Origin: Acidovorax sp. CCYZU-2555
GTDB taxonomy: Bacteria; Pseudomonadota; Gammaproteobacteria; Burkholderiales; Burkholderiaceae_C
Direction: 5' to 3'
Assembly (NCBI RefSeq): GCF_018413525.1
Contig: NZ_JAHCDD010000011.1
Span: 1 to 64,000, forward strand
DNA: 64,000 bases
Both the position numbers and the translations under genes were made by a program. The notes below the pieces were generated by a model, which was not told the origin of the DNA, searched no databases, and worked only from the letters and a program-made list of their open reading frames with translations. Every line of letters starts with the position of its first letter. The stretch's first letter is position 1. This document shows, one piece after another, positions 35,099 to 43,584 of the stretch.

Positions 35099-36013
35099 AT
35101 GGATCAGATACAAGCCATGCGCACGTTTGCGCGCGTGGTCGAGGCCGGAACGTTCACGCATGCGGCCGATTCGCTGCAACTGCCCAAGGCCACCGTGACC
35201 AAGCATGTGCAGGCGCTCGAAGAGCGTCTGCGCGTGAAGCTGCTCAACCGCACGACGCGCCGCGTCACCGTGACCACCGACGGCGCGGCCTACTACGACC
35301 GCGCCGTGCGCCTGCTCGCCGACTTCGACGACATGGAAGCGAGCATGACCCATGCGCGCGCCAACCCGCGCGGCCGGCTGCGCGTCGACATCGGTACTTC
35401 GGTGGCGCGCATGCTGATCATTCCGCGGCTGGCCGAATTCCAGCAGCGCTACCCCGACATCCAGATCGACCTGGGCGTCAGCGACCGCACCATCGATCTG
35501 ATCAGCGACAACGTAGACTGCGTGATACGCGGCGGCGAACTCAGCGACCAGTCGCTGGTCGCGCGGCGCATAGGCAACCTGGAGTTCATCACCGTCGCCA
35601 CGCCCGACTATCTTGCGCAGCACGGCACGCCCGCGCATCCGCTGGACCTGGAATCGGGCCACCGCATCGTGACCTATTTCTCGCCGGTCTCGCAGCGCCG
35701 CTATCCGCTGGAATTCCACCGCGACGGCGAAGTCCTGGAGATCGCCAACAACCCGCACCTCACGGTGAACGAAAGCAATGCCTATGTGTTCGCCATCGTC
35801 GCCGGCCAGGGCGTGGGCCAGATCACCACCTTCCAGGCCCAGCCGCATCTGGAACGCGGCGAACTGGTGGCGCTGCTGCCCGACTGGCCCCAGCCTGCGC
35901 TGCCCGTGTATGTGGTCTATCCGCCCAACCGCCACCTGAGCGCCAAGGTGCGCGCGTTTGTCGACTGGGCGGCCGAATTGTTCGCCCAGAACCCGCTGCT
36001 GCAGCGCGCCTGA
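35099..36013 (+). CDS. LysR-family transcriptional regulator of RND pump (CeoR/BpeT-like position)
   Basis: The 304-residue protein opens MDQIQAMRTFARVVEAGTFTHAADSLQLPKATVTKHVQALEERLRVKLLNRTTRRVTVTTDG, a LysR helix-turn-helix of the CrgA-like subgroup, followed by an effector domain. AAGGAGA lies six bases before the ATG. It is divergent from the lipase-like gene and pump operon with a 167-bp gap, which matches the regulator position in ceo/bpe loci where LysR proteins respond to salicylate or chloramphenicol-like compounds. The assignment of inducer is by analogy. Confidence 0.9.
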   Translation: MDQIQAMRTFARVVEAGTFTHAADSLQLPKATVTKHVQALEERLRVKLLNRTTRRVTVTTDGAAYYDRAVRLLADFDDMEASMTHARANPRGRLRVDIGTSVARMLIIPRLAEFQQRYPDIQIDLGVSDRTIDLISDNVDCVIRGGELSDQSLVARRIGNLEFITVATPDYLAQHGTPAHPLDLESGHRIVTYFSPVSQRRYPLEFHRDGEVLEIANNPHLTVNESNAYVFAIVAGQGVGQITTFQAQPHLERGELVALLPDWPQPALPVYVVYPPNRHLSAKVRAFVDWAAELFAQNPLLQRA

Positions 36014-36074
36014 ACGCGGCCATGTCCCTTTGGCGCTCAGGGTGCGCTGCCGGTGCCGCGCCAGCACCGAATAG

Positions 36075-36093
36075 AATGGGAACCATTCTCATA
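36075..36093. promoter_or_regulatory. Fur box upstream of FecI-like gene
   Basis: AATGGGAACCATTCTCATA differs at three of nineteen positions from the common beta/gammaproteobacterial Fur box AATGAGAATCATTCTCATT. It lies about 50 bp before the chosen sigma-factor start, so iron would repress the locus through Fur. Confidence 0.8.
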
Positions 36094-36143
36094 TATTGAA
36101 ACCGCTCAAAGTGCATTGCCTACAGGAAGGTCCGACGTCCGCC

Positions 36144-36653
36144 GTGGAAACGGCCTTTCAGCAGCAGATGCATGCGCTGTACAGCGACCACCATGGCTGG
36201 CTGTTCGGCTGGCTGCGCCGCAAGCTGGGCTGCGGCCACCATGCGGCCGATGTGGCCCAGGACACCTTTGTGCGCATTCTCGCCTCGCGCGACGGCCTGC
36301 TGGGCGTGCAGGAACCGCGCGCCTATCTGGTGACCACGGCCAAGCGGCTGATGATCGACCAGGCACGGCGTGATCTCATCGAAAAGGCGTATCTGCAGGA
36401 ACTGGCGCTCGCGATGTCGGCGAACCAGGGCGCACCTTCGGCGCAGGAACTGCTCGAAGCCGTGCAGGCACTCATGCAGATCGAAGCCGCGCTCGCCGGG
36501 CTGTCGGCCAAGGCGCGCCAGGCCTTCTTGCTGTGCTATCTCGAAGGCCAGACCCATGCGCAGATCGCGCAGCAGCTGGGCGTGTCGACCAAGATGGTCC
36601 AGAAGTATCTGATCCAGGCGCTCACGCATTGCCATCTGGCGCTCGAAGGCTGA
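36144..36653 (+). CDS. ECF sigma factor, FecI family
   Basis: This 169-residue iron-starvation sigma factor has region 2 in LFGWLRRKLGCGHHAADVAQDTFVRILASRD and EPRAYLVTTAKRLMIDQARRD and region 4 in LSAKARQAFLLCYLEGQTHAQIAQQLGVSTKMVQKYLIQAL. GTG at 36144 was chosen: it follows AGGAAGG by 13 bases and gives the usual FecI length. TTG at 36096 would abut the Fur box and ATG at 36168 would trim eight residues. It overlaps nothing and is one base before fecR, so the two are coupled. It should direct transcription of the TonB-dependent receptor gene downstream. Confidence 0.9.
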   Translation: METAFQQQMHALYSDHHGWLFGWLRRKLGCGHHAADVAQDTFVRILASRDGLLGVQEPRAYLVTTAKRLMIDQARRDLIEKAYLQELALAMSANQGAPSAQELLEAVQALMQIEAALAGLSAKARQAFLLCYLEGQTHAQIAQQLGVSTKMVQKYLIQALTHCHLALEG

Positions 36654-36654
36654 G

Positions 36655-37698
36655 ATGTCGGCGCCCTTGCACAGCCTGCCCAGCAGCGCGGATATCGCGC
36701 GCCAGGCAGCGGCCTGGATAGTGCAGCTCGACAGCGACGACGCCGCCGAGCAGGCCCGGGCGCAGCAAGGCTTTGCGCAATGGCAGGCGCTGGACCCGCG
36801 CCATGCCCAGGCCGCGGCCCGGCTGCAGGCCTTTGTCGTCCAGGTGCAGCAGCTGGGCGGCAGCCCGACCGAAGCGCGCGCCGCCCAGGCCGCCCTTGAT
36901 GCGGTGCGCGGCCAGCGCACGGCCACCCGCCGGCGCCGGCTCACGGCGCGCGTGGGCGGCGCCCTGGCCCTGGTCGTGCTGCTGGCCATGCCCACCTGGC
37001 TCACGGTGCACAACCACCCGCCCGCGCTGCTCTGGAGCGACATGCACGCCAGCACGGGCCAATGGCGCGAACGCACGCTCAGCGACGGCTCGCAGGTCAC
37101 GCTCAGCGGCACGGGCGCGATCAATTGGCAAGTGAGCGCCGACCGCCGCGTGCTGGAACTGGTGCGCGGCAGCATCCTGGTCGAAGTCGCCAAGGACGCG
37201 GCGCGGCCGTTCTATGTGCAGACGCCGCTGGGCCGCATTCGCGCGCTGGGCACGCGTTTTGCCGTGCGCTACGACAACGGCCAGGTGACGCTGGAAATGC
37301 TCGAGTCGCGCGTCGCCGTGCAGACCCCGCAGCAATGGCAAAGCGGCAGCGACCAAGCCCTGGTGGTACAGGCCGGCCAGCGCGTGCGCCTGGGCAGCGA
37401 CGGCATCTCCGCCGTCGAAGACATGGACCCGCAAGGGGTGGAACAAGGCTGGCGCCGGCATCAGCTGGTGGTGAACGACCGCCCCCTGCCCGAAGTGCTG
37501 GACCAGATCGCGCGCCACCACCCCGGGCCCATACGCTTTGATCGCGCGGCGCTGGCCGACATCCGCGTCTCGGGCGTACTGCCGCTGGACGATACGGCAC
37601 AGACATTGCGGCTGCTGCAACGCTCGTTTCCGCAGCTGCGCATGCGGTTTCTGGCTTCGCGCTGGGTGTGGGTGGATTTGCAGGCGGGAGCGTCTTGA
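36655..37698 (+). CDS. FecR-family anti-sigma / signal-transducing protein
   Basis: The 347-residue protein has the N-terminal cytoplasmic DUF4880 region (ARQAAAWIVQLDSDDAAEQARAQQGFAQWQALDPRHAQAAARL), one membrane helix at about residues 98-118, and a periplasmic FecR domain (SDGSQVTLSGTGAINWQVSADRRVLELVRGSILVEVAKDAARPFYVQTPLGRIRALGTRFAVR). A C-terminal STN-like segment (PLPEVLDQIARHHPGPIRFD) follows. It relays the state of the outer-membrane receptor to the FecI-type sigma factor. A REP-like element follows its stop codon. Confidence 0.93.
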   Translation: MSAPLHSLPSSADIARQAAAWIVQLDSDDAAEQARAQQGFAQWQALDPRHAQAAARLQAFVVQVQQLGGSPTEARAAQAALDAVRGQRTATRRRRLTARVGGALALVVLLAMPTWLTVHNHPPALLWSDMHASTGQWRERTLSDGSQVTLSGTGAINWQVSADRRVLELVRGSILVEVAKDAARPFYVQTPLGRIRALGTRFAVRYDNGQVTLEMLESRVAVQTPQQWQSGSDQALVVQAGQRVRLGSDGISAVEDMDPQGVEQGWRRHQLVVNDRPLPEVLDQIARHHPGPIRFDRAALADIRVSGVLPLDDTAQTLRLLQRSFPQLRMRFLASRWVWVDLQAGAS

Positions 37699-37730
37699 GC
37701 GTCTTGCTCTCTTGGCTTGAGGGCAGGACG

Positions 37731-37857
37731 TTCATCCTTCGACAAGCTCAGGACGAACGGGGGAGCGGGAGGTTTCCGTGCATGCTCCCGTCCAACTTTC
37801 GCTGCACCGCTCTTGCCCCCGTTCGTGGTGAGCTTGTCGAACCATGAACGGCCTGTC
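37731..37857. repeat. REP-like element, copy c (split pair)
   Basis: The two inverted modules CGTTCATCCTTCGACAAGCT...GAACGGGGG and CCCCCGTTCGTGGTGAGC...CCATGAACGG are separated by about 60 bp with no recognisable content. The pair could fold into a large cruciform. It lies about 30 bp after the fecR stop and before the receptor gene, so it could set different expression levels for the two. Confidence 0.7.
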
Positions 37858-37895
37858 CTCTGAAATTCGGCGCCTGCACAAACCCGCACCCTTCC

Positions 37896-37915
37896 CAATA
37901 ATTATTTGCAAATAT
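37896..37915. promoter_or_regulatory. Possible weak Fur-like or promoter AT island before receptor gene
   Basis: The AT-rich stretch around AATAATTATTTGCAAATA has partial resemblance to a Fur box and is the only AT-rich part of the 290-bp gap before the TonB-dependent receptor. The receptor promoter, probably FecI-dependent, must be nearby. The match is weak. Confidence 0.25.
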
Positions 37916-37988
37916 CTCGCCTTCGAGGTTCCACTTCCCCGATCTCATCCGTCAATGCCAGTGAACACCACCAACAAGGACTCTTCAC

Positions 37989-40436
37989 ATGCGTGACGGA
38001 CAACGCCTCAGCCCGCGCGGCTGCCTCTCGCCGCTGGCGCTTTCCCTGTCGCTGGCCCTGGCGACCATCGCCACGGCAGCCCAAGCCCAGACCGCGGCCA
38101 GCGCCCAGTCGGCCCAGCGTTTCAGCATTGCCGCCGGCCCGCTCGCGCCCGCGCTCAATCGTTTTGCGCAGGAAGCCGGCGTGGCCCTGGTCATGGACGC
38201 GGGACGCGTCGCCGGGCTGCGCACCCAGGGCCTCAACGGCAGCTACAGCGTGCCGGACGGCTTTGCGCAATTGCTCAAGGGCACGGGCCAGGCAATCCAG
38301 AAATCGGACGCCGGCTATCTGCTGACGCCCGCGCCTGCCGCGCCAGCGCCGGCCTCGCCCCAGGCGCAGTCGGCCGATGCCGCAGTGGAAGCCGCGCAAG
38401 CCGGGCAAGACCAGCCTCTCGAAGCCGTGATCGTCCAGGCATCGCGCTCCAACATGGACGCGCAAAAGGCGCCGCAAAGCGTGCAGATCATCGGCCAGGC
38501 CGATATCGAACGCCAGATGGCGCTGTCGACGAATTCGTCCGATGTGCTGAGCAATCTCATTCCTTCGTACACGCCCAGCCGCGGCAAGATGAACGGCAGC
38601 GGCGAGACGCTGCGCGGGCGCACGCCGCTGATCCTGATCGACGGCGTGCCCCAGTCCAACCCCATTCGCCCCACAGGCCGCGAATCGCACACCATTGACT
38701 TCGCCATGGTCGAGCGCATCGAAGTCGTGCATGGCGCCAATGCGATCAACGGTCTGGGCGCGACCGGCGGCACGATCAACATCATCACCAAGCGGCCCGA
38801 GAACGGCGCGTTCAACCAGCATGTGGATGTGCAGGCGACCATGCCCACCTCCAACCCCGGCAGCGAGACCATGGGCTACAAGACCAGCTACCGCGTGAGC
38901 GGCCGCAAGGACAAGCTCGACTATCTGTTCGCCATTGCCGCCGAAGACCAGGGCCTGCACCGCGACGCGCGCGGCCGCTCCATAGGCACGGACACCACCC
39001 AGGGCGATCTGATGGATTCGCGCAGCTACGACATCCTGGGAAAAATCGGCTACTGGCTCGACGACGACCAGCGCCTGCAGTTCTCGCTCAACCGCTACCG
39101 CATCAAGGGCGAAGCCAACTACCTGCCCGTGGCCGGCAACCGCGCCACGGGACTGCCCACGACCTCGGTGCGCGGCACGCCCGAAGGCACGGCGCCGTGG
39201 AACGATGTCTGGACATCGAGCGTCAGCTACAACCACTACGACCTCGCCGGCATGGAGCTGTCGGCCATGGTCTTCCACCAGGATTTCGAGGCGCTGTTCG
39301 GCGCCGACAACTCGGCGACGTTCCAGGACGCGGCGATCGCACCCGTGGGCCGGCTCTATGACCAGTCGCGCGCCACCTCGTCCAAGCTGGGCAGCAAGGT
39401 CACGCTGACCAAGTCCGATCTGCTCGACAGCAAGCTCAAGCTGACCGGCGGCTTCGACACCCTGGTCGACCAGGGCAAGCAAGACCTCTACGGCACGGGC
39501 CGCACCTATGTGCCCGAGTCCACCTACCGCAATCTGTCGCTGTTCCTGCAAGGCGAGTACCAGCTGCACGAGAAACTCGCGGTGCACGCGGGCGTGCGCA
39601 AGGAACATGCCGAACTGGAGATCGACAGCTACCGGACGCTGGCGCGCTACAACCGCGTCGCGGTCGCGGGCGGCACGCTCAAGTTCGACGAGACGCTCTA
39701 CAACGCCGGCCTGGTGTTCTCGCCCACGGAAAACTGGAACATCTACACCAGCTACTCCGAAGGCCTGGGCATGCCCGACGTGGGCCGCGTGCTGCGCGCC
39801 ATCAACACGCCGGGCCAGAACGTCGACGAGATGCGCAGCCTGAGCCCCATCGTCACCAACAGCGTGGAACTGGGCACGCGCTACAAGCGCGGCGACTGGG
39901 ACGCCGAAGCCAGCTGGTTCCGCTCCAGTTCGGACTACGGCACGCGCGTGGTGCGTGTCAACGACGCATTCATGCTGGCGCGCGAGAAGAACCGCATCGA
40001 AGGCGTGGAAACCAGCCTGGGCTATCGCATCAACCGCGCCCACCGCGCCAAGCTGTCCTATGCGCGCACCAAGGGCCAATACGACAGCAACGGCGACGGC
40101 AGCCTGGACGCGCGCCTCGACGGCCTCAATGTCGCGCCCGACCGCGTGCTGGCCGCCTGGACCGCGCAATGGAACGGCAAACTGTCGTCGTTCGTGCAGG
40201 TGCAGCACGCGATCAGCCGCCACTTCGATGACCCGGCCAAACGCTTCAAGGGCTATACGCTGGTCGATGCGAGCCTGAACTACAAGCTGCCCCAGGGCAC
40301 GCTGCGCCTGGCCGTGGCGAATGTTTTCAATCGCGACTACATCAGCTACTACTCGCAAAGCGCGCTGGTCGAGCCGCTGCGCTACTTCGCCGGGCGGGGT
40401 CGCACGCTCACCGTGGGCTACTCGCTGGACTTCTGA
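37989..40436 (+). CDS. TonB-dependent siderophore receptor with signalling (STN) domain
   Basis: The 815-residue outer-membrane protein has a signal peptide (LALSLSLALATIATAAQAQ), an STN secretin/TonB short N-terminal domain at about residues 40-115 (QRFSIAAGPLAPALNRFAQEAGVALVMDAGRVAGLRTQGLNGSYS), a plug (PQSVQIIGQADIERQM, RTPLILIDGVPQSNPIRPTGRESH, ERIEVVHGANAINGLGATGGTINIITKRPE) and a 22-strand barrel ending in RTLTVGYSLDF. The STN domain matches the FecI/FecR pair upstream: ligand binding is signalled to FecR. It imports a ferric siderophore; the particular one is unknown. Confidence 0.93.
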   Translation: MRDGQRLSPRGCLSPLALSLSLALATIATAAQAQTAASAQSAQRFSIAAGPLAPALNRFAQEAGVALVMDAGRVAGLRTQGLNGSYSVPDGFAQLLKGTGQAIQKSDAGYLLTPAPAAPAPASPQAQSADAAVEAAQAGQDQPLEAVIVQASRSNMDAQKAPQSVQIIGQADIERQMALSTNSSDVLSNLIPSYTPSRGKMNGSGETLRGRTPLILIDGVPQSNPIRPTGRESHTIDFAMVERIEVVHGANAINGLGATGGTINIITKRPENGAFNQHVDVQATMPTSNPGSETMGYKTSYRVSGRKDKLDYLFAIAAEDQGLHRDARGRSIGTDTTQGDLMDSRSYDILGKIGYWLDDDQRLQFSLNRYRIKGEANYLPVAGNRATGLPTTSVRGTPEGTAPWNDVWTSSVSYNHYDLAGMELSAMVFHQDFEALFGADNSATFQDAAIAPVGRLYDQSRATSSKLGSKVTLTKSDLLDSKLKLTGGFDTLVDQGKQDLYGTGRTYVPESTYRNLSLFLQGEYQLHEKLAVHAGVRKEHAELEIDSYRTLARYNRVAVAGGTLKFDETLYNAGLVFSPTENWNIYTSYSEGLGMPDVGRVLRAINTPGQNVDEMRSLSPIVTNSVELGTRYKRGDWDAEASWFRSSSDYGTRVVRVNDAFMLAREKNRIEGVETSLGYRINRAHRAKLSYARTKGQYDSNGDGSLDARLDGLNVAPDRVLAAWTAQWNGKLSSFVQVQHAISRHFDDPAKRFKGYTLVDASLNYKLPQGTLRLAVANVFNRDYISYYSQSALVEPLRYFAGRGRTLTVGYSLDF

Positions 40437-40717
40437 TGCAACACCCGGCCTTCGCTGCGGCCGCGCGCGCCGTGGTCGCGGTCGGCGGCGGCTATGCGCT
40501 GGTGGCGCTGGCCGTCAGGGCGCTCGCGGCGCTGCTGGCGCGCGCCGGCCAGGCGCCGTCCGACGCCGTGGTGACCGCGGCCATGCTGGGCTTTCCCGCC
40601 TATCTGTGCCTGCTGCTGTGGGCCCTGGCCTGCCCCAGTCTCAGGCGCCTGATCGGCGTGCTGGGCCTGGGCTGTCTGGTGTTCGGACTGCTGGCCTGGC
40701 TCGGAGCCAAGGCATGA
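40436..40717 (+). CDS. DUF3649 small inner-membrane protein of iron-uptake locus
   Basis: The 93-residue hydrophobic protein has two to three membrane segments (VVAVGGGYALVALAVRALAALLA and LCLLLWALACP, then LGLGCLVFGLLAWLG). It matches the DUF3649 type of small protein usually found between TonB-dependent receptors and PepSY proteins. Its ATG overlaps the receptor stop by one base and it overlaps the next gene by four, so it is translated as part of one operon. The function is unknown, probably linked to ferrisiderophore processing at the inner membrane. Confidence 0.82.
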   Translation: MQHPAFAAAARAVVAVGGGYALVALAVRALAALLARAGQAPSDAVVTAAMLGFPAYLCLLLWALACPSLRRLIGVLGLGCLVFGLLAWLGAKA

Positions 40718-42246
40718 ACGCCGCGCCCGCCAAGCCCTGGCGCCAGCGCCTGGGCGCGGTCCACACCTGGGTGGGCATCGTGCTGGGCGCCCTGCTGTTC
40801 TTGATCTTCTGGATGGGAACGCTCAGCGTCTTCGACCGCGAGATCGATCGCTGGATGATGCCCGCGACACGCCTGGCAGCGCCCCAGGGCCCGCCGCGCC
40901 TCGACGCGATCGCGCCGCTGGCGCAAAGCCTGGTGCCCGCAGGCGCGCGCCAGTGGCGCATAGACTGGGCCACGCCGCGCACGCCCGTGCTGCGCCTGTC
41001 GTGGCAGACCCAGGACGGCCAGCGCGTACTGCAATACCTCGATCCCGCGACGCTGGCCCCGATTGCCGAACCCGGCACGCTGGGCGCGAGCGGCTTTTTC
41101 TTTCCTTTGCACTACGGGCTGATGATCTCGTGGAAGGAGCTGGGCAAATGGCTGGTGGGCCTGGCCGGCATGGCGATGCTGGTGCTGCTGGTCAGCGGCG
41201 TGGTCATCCACCGCAAGCTGTTCGCCGATTTCTTCACCTTTCGCACGCGCAAGCGCCTGCCGCGCAGCAGCCTCGATCTGCACAATGTCACGGGCACTCT
41301 GGCCCTGCCTTTCCATTTCCTGATCACGCTGTCGGGGCTGGTGATCTTCTGGGCCATCTACTTTCCGCAGGCGCACGAAGGCGTCTACGGCAGCGGCGCC
41401 AAGGCCAAGGCCGCGGTGCAGGCCGAAGGCTATGGGCGTTACCGCCCCAAGGCCGCGCCCGATGCCCAGCCACTGCCGCTGGCCTCGCTCGATGTGATGG
41501 CCGAACAGGCGCGCGCGCGCTGGGGCGATGGCGCCGAGCCGTATTTCGTGCGCGTCTGGAAACCGGGCCAGGCCGACAGCTATGTCGAGCTGCGCCGCTC
41601 CTATGCGCGCGAAGTGGCTATGAATCTGGACCAGCTGTATTTCGACGCCGGCACGGGCCGCTTTCTGCACGAATTCAAAGCCGCGCCCGCGATGGCCGTG
41701 CAGCGCTTTTTCTCGGGCCTGCACTTCATTCAGTTCGAACACCCGCTGCTGCGCTGGCTGTACTTTGCGCTGGGCCTGTCGGGCTGCGTGCTGATCGCCA
41801 CCGGCCTGGTGTTCTGGCTCGCCTCGCGGCGCAAGGGCACACGGCCGGGCTGGCGCTCGCGCCTGGTCGAAGCGCTGTGCAGCGCCAGCACCACGGGGCT
41901 GATCGCGGCGACGCTGGGCTTTCTGTGCGCCAACCGCCTGCTGCCCCAGACCGCGCAATGGGGCGCAACGGAAAGGCCAGGACTCGAAATGCTGGCGTTC
42001 TTTGTGCTCTGGGCGCTGACACTGGCGCATGGACTGGGCCGCGGAATCCAGAGCTGGCGCGAACAGGCCTGGGCAATTGCCGTATTGGCCGTTAGCGCGG
42101 CGCTGCTCAACGCGTTGACCACCGATGCCTACACGCGCATCACCACGCCCTGGGCGGTCTGGGGTGTGGATGCCGTATTGCTGGCCATCGCCATGACCGC
42201 GGTCTATGCGGCGCGCCGCCTGCAGGCGCGGGGGCTGGCGCCATGA
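40714..42246 (+). CDS. PepSY-associated transmembrane protein (PiuB/FegB-like)
   Basis: The 510-residue protein begins RQRLGAVHTWVGIVLGALLFLIFWMGTLSVFDREIDRWM, a PepSY_TM opening, with further helices at KWLVGLAGMAMLVLLVSGVVIHR, TLALPFHFLITLSGLVIFWAI and WLYFALGLSGCVLIATGLVFWLASR and four more near the C-terminus. Such proteins are ferrisiderophore reductases or reductive membrane partners beside TonB receptors. The ATG at 40714 was chosen to overlap the DUF3649 stop (ATGA). Conserved histidines in the membrane helices (HTW, HNVTG, HFLI, HFIQF) could bind haem. Confidence 0.88.
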   Translation: MNAAPAKPWRQRLGAVHTWVGIVLGALLFLIFWMGTLSVFDREIDRWMMPATRLAAPQGPPRLDAIAPLAQSLVPAGARQWRIDWATPRTPVLRLSWQTQDGQRVLQYLDPATLAPIAEPGTLGASGFFFPLHYGLMISWKELGKWLVGLAGMAMLVLLVSGVVIHRKLFADFFTFRTRKRLPRSSLDLHNVTGTLALPFHFLITLSGLVIFWAIYFPQAHEGVYGSGAKAKAAVQAEGYGRYRPKAAPDAQPLPLASLDVMAEQARARWGDGAEPYFVRVWKPGQADSYVELRRSYAREVAMNLDQLYFDAGTGRFLHEFKAAPAMAVQRFFSGLHFIQFEHPLLRWLYFALGLSGCVLIATGLVFWLASRRKGTRPGWRSRLVEALCSASTTGLIAATLGFLCANRLLPQTAQWGATERPGLEMLAFFVLWALTLAHGLGRGIQSWREQAWAIAVLAVSAALLNALTTDAYTRITTPWAVWGVDAVLLAIAMTAVYAARRLQARGLAP

Positions 42247-42536
42247 GCACACTGCTGGCCGCGCTGTGCCTGCTCGCGGGCTGGACGCTGCTGTATCTGG
42301 CCAGCGCACGCACGCGCAGCGAACTGGGTGAAGCCGCGCCGCGCCCGGGCATATGCAAGACAGCGGCGCTGCTGCTCGCATTGGCCGCATTCGCGTTGTG
42401 CGCCAGCGGCCAGGGGCCGGGAATGGGCGCGCTGCTGTGGCTGGTGCTGCTCAGCGCCAGCGCCTTTGCCGTCGTGGGTCTGGCCACCTGGGCGCCGCGG
42501 GCGCTGCTGCGCTTAGGCGGTCGACAGCGCCAGTGA
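42243..42536 (+). CDS. DUF3325 small inner-membrane protein
   Basis: The 97-residue protein has three hydrophobic segments (LLAALCLLAGWTLLYLAS, TAALLLALAAFALCAS, LLWLVLLSASAFAVVGLA) and matches the DUF3325 family. It overlaps the PepSY gene by four bases and completes the receptor-DUF3649-PepSY-DUF3325 operon common in Burkholderiales iron loci. Its 3' end overlaps the convergent transglutaminase-like gene by 24 bp. Confidence 0.8.
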   Translation: MSTLLAALCLLAGWTLLYLASARTRSELGEAAPRPGICKTAALLLALAAFALCASGQGPGMGALLWLVLLSASAFAVVGLATWAPRALLRLGGRQRQ

Positions 42537-43376
42537 GGTGTGCTGGGGCATTTCCAGGCCGGCCGCCGCATCTTCCAGAGCGACGACATGGATATGCGGC
42601 TGCTCGCTCATCACGCCGCCGAAGATGGTCGCAAAGGCCACATCGGCTGCGTCGCGCCCGGTCGCCAGGCGCATCATGCCCATGGGAATTGCCGTGCCCG
42701 AAGGATCGAACTGGTACCAGCGATCGCCCAAATACACCTCGACATAGGCATGAAAATCTGGCGGCCCCAGCGCGGGATCGGCGCCATAGTCGGTGCCCGT
42801 GACAAAGCGCGCGGGCAGATTGAGCGCACGGCACAGCGCGATCATCAGATGCGCGAAGTCGCGGCACACGCCCACGCGCTCCACCAGCGTGTCGACCGCC
42901 GACGTGGTGCCGCTCGAACTATTGGAGCGAAACGTCACATGCTGGCGCACCCAGTCGCAGATGGCCTGCACGCGCGCATAGCCCTGGTTCAGATAGCCGA
43001 ACTGGCCCATGGCGAAATTCGACAGCCGGTCGGACTGGCAATAGCGGCTGGGATAGATATAGGGAAGTACATCGAGCGGCAGCTGGCGCACCGGCACTTC
43101 GGCGATCTGCGCCGGATCGGCGCTGTGGTGCGAGATGTCGACCGTGGCCGCGTACTGCACCGTGAGCGGCCCGGGCAGTGCAGCCAGGCGCAGGCAGCGC
43201 TGGCCCATATCGGGGCTTTGCTGCAGTTCGCGCCAGGCGTCGGGCTGGCTGATCACCAGCTTTTCATCGGACACCACCTGATGCGGCGTGTGCGCGGCAT
43301 GGATGTAGAAGAAGAAATCCGCTCCCGGTGCGAACACCGTATAGGACAACTCGATTTGGAGTTGAAGTCTGATCAT
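42513..43376 (-). CDS. Transglutaminase-like cysteine protease-fold protein
   Basis: The 287-residue protein has an N-terminal beta domain (MIRLQLQIELSYTVFAPGADFFFYIHAAHTPHQ) and a transglutaminase core with all three catalytic residues: Cys in ERVGVCRDFAHLMIALCRALNLPARFVTG, His in PDFHAYVEVYLGDRWYQ and Asp in FDPSGTAIP. The bacterial group is presumed to hydrolyse peptides or amide links, with substrates unknown. The gene stands alone between the iron operon and a LysR gene. The 208 bp upstream to 43584 hold nothing that I recognise. Confidence 0.88.
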   Translation of the reverse strand: MIRLQLQIELSYTVFAPGADFFFYIHAAHTPHQVVSDEKLVISQPDAWRELQQSPDMGQRCLRLAALPGPLTVQYAATVDISHHSADPAQIAEVPVRQLPLDVLPYIYPSRYCQSDRLSNFAMGQFGYLNQGYARVQAICDWVRQHVTFRSNSSSGTTSAVDTLVERVGVCRDFAHLMIALCRALNLPARFVTGTDYGADPALGPPDFHAYVEVYLGDRWYQFDPSGTAIPMGMMRLATGRDAADVAFATIFGGVMSEQPHIHVVALEDAAAGLEMPQHTSLALSTA

Positions 43377-43584
43377 GGTTGTCGTGGGCTACCAGAATGA
43401 CAAGGAGAATTCCTGCGCCAGCGACTGCTCCTCTTTGCGCCACGCATGCTGGATGACCAATGGGACCCATGCGCTGCTTGCAGTATGCGGTGCGCCCGGC
43501 GCGCGCGATGTCAGCAAACGCCAACAGTTCGCTACCGCTTTGAAGACAGCGCCGCGCCCCTGTTGATGCCAGCCAAGGCCGCGC

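Noticed and set aside
37902-40358. An 818-codon minus-strand open frame opposite the TonB-dependent receptor
   Set aside because: The receptor on the plus strand has a signal peptide, STN, plug and barrel; the opposite frame has no motif and shadow composition.
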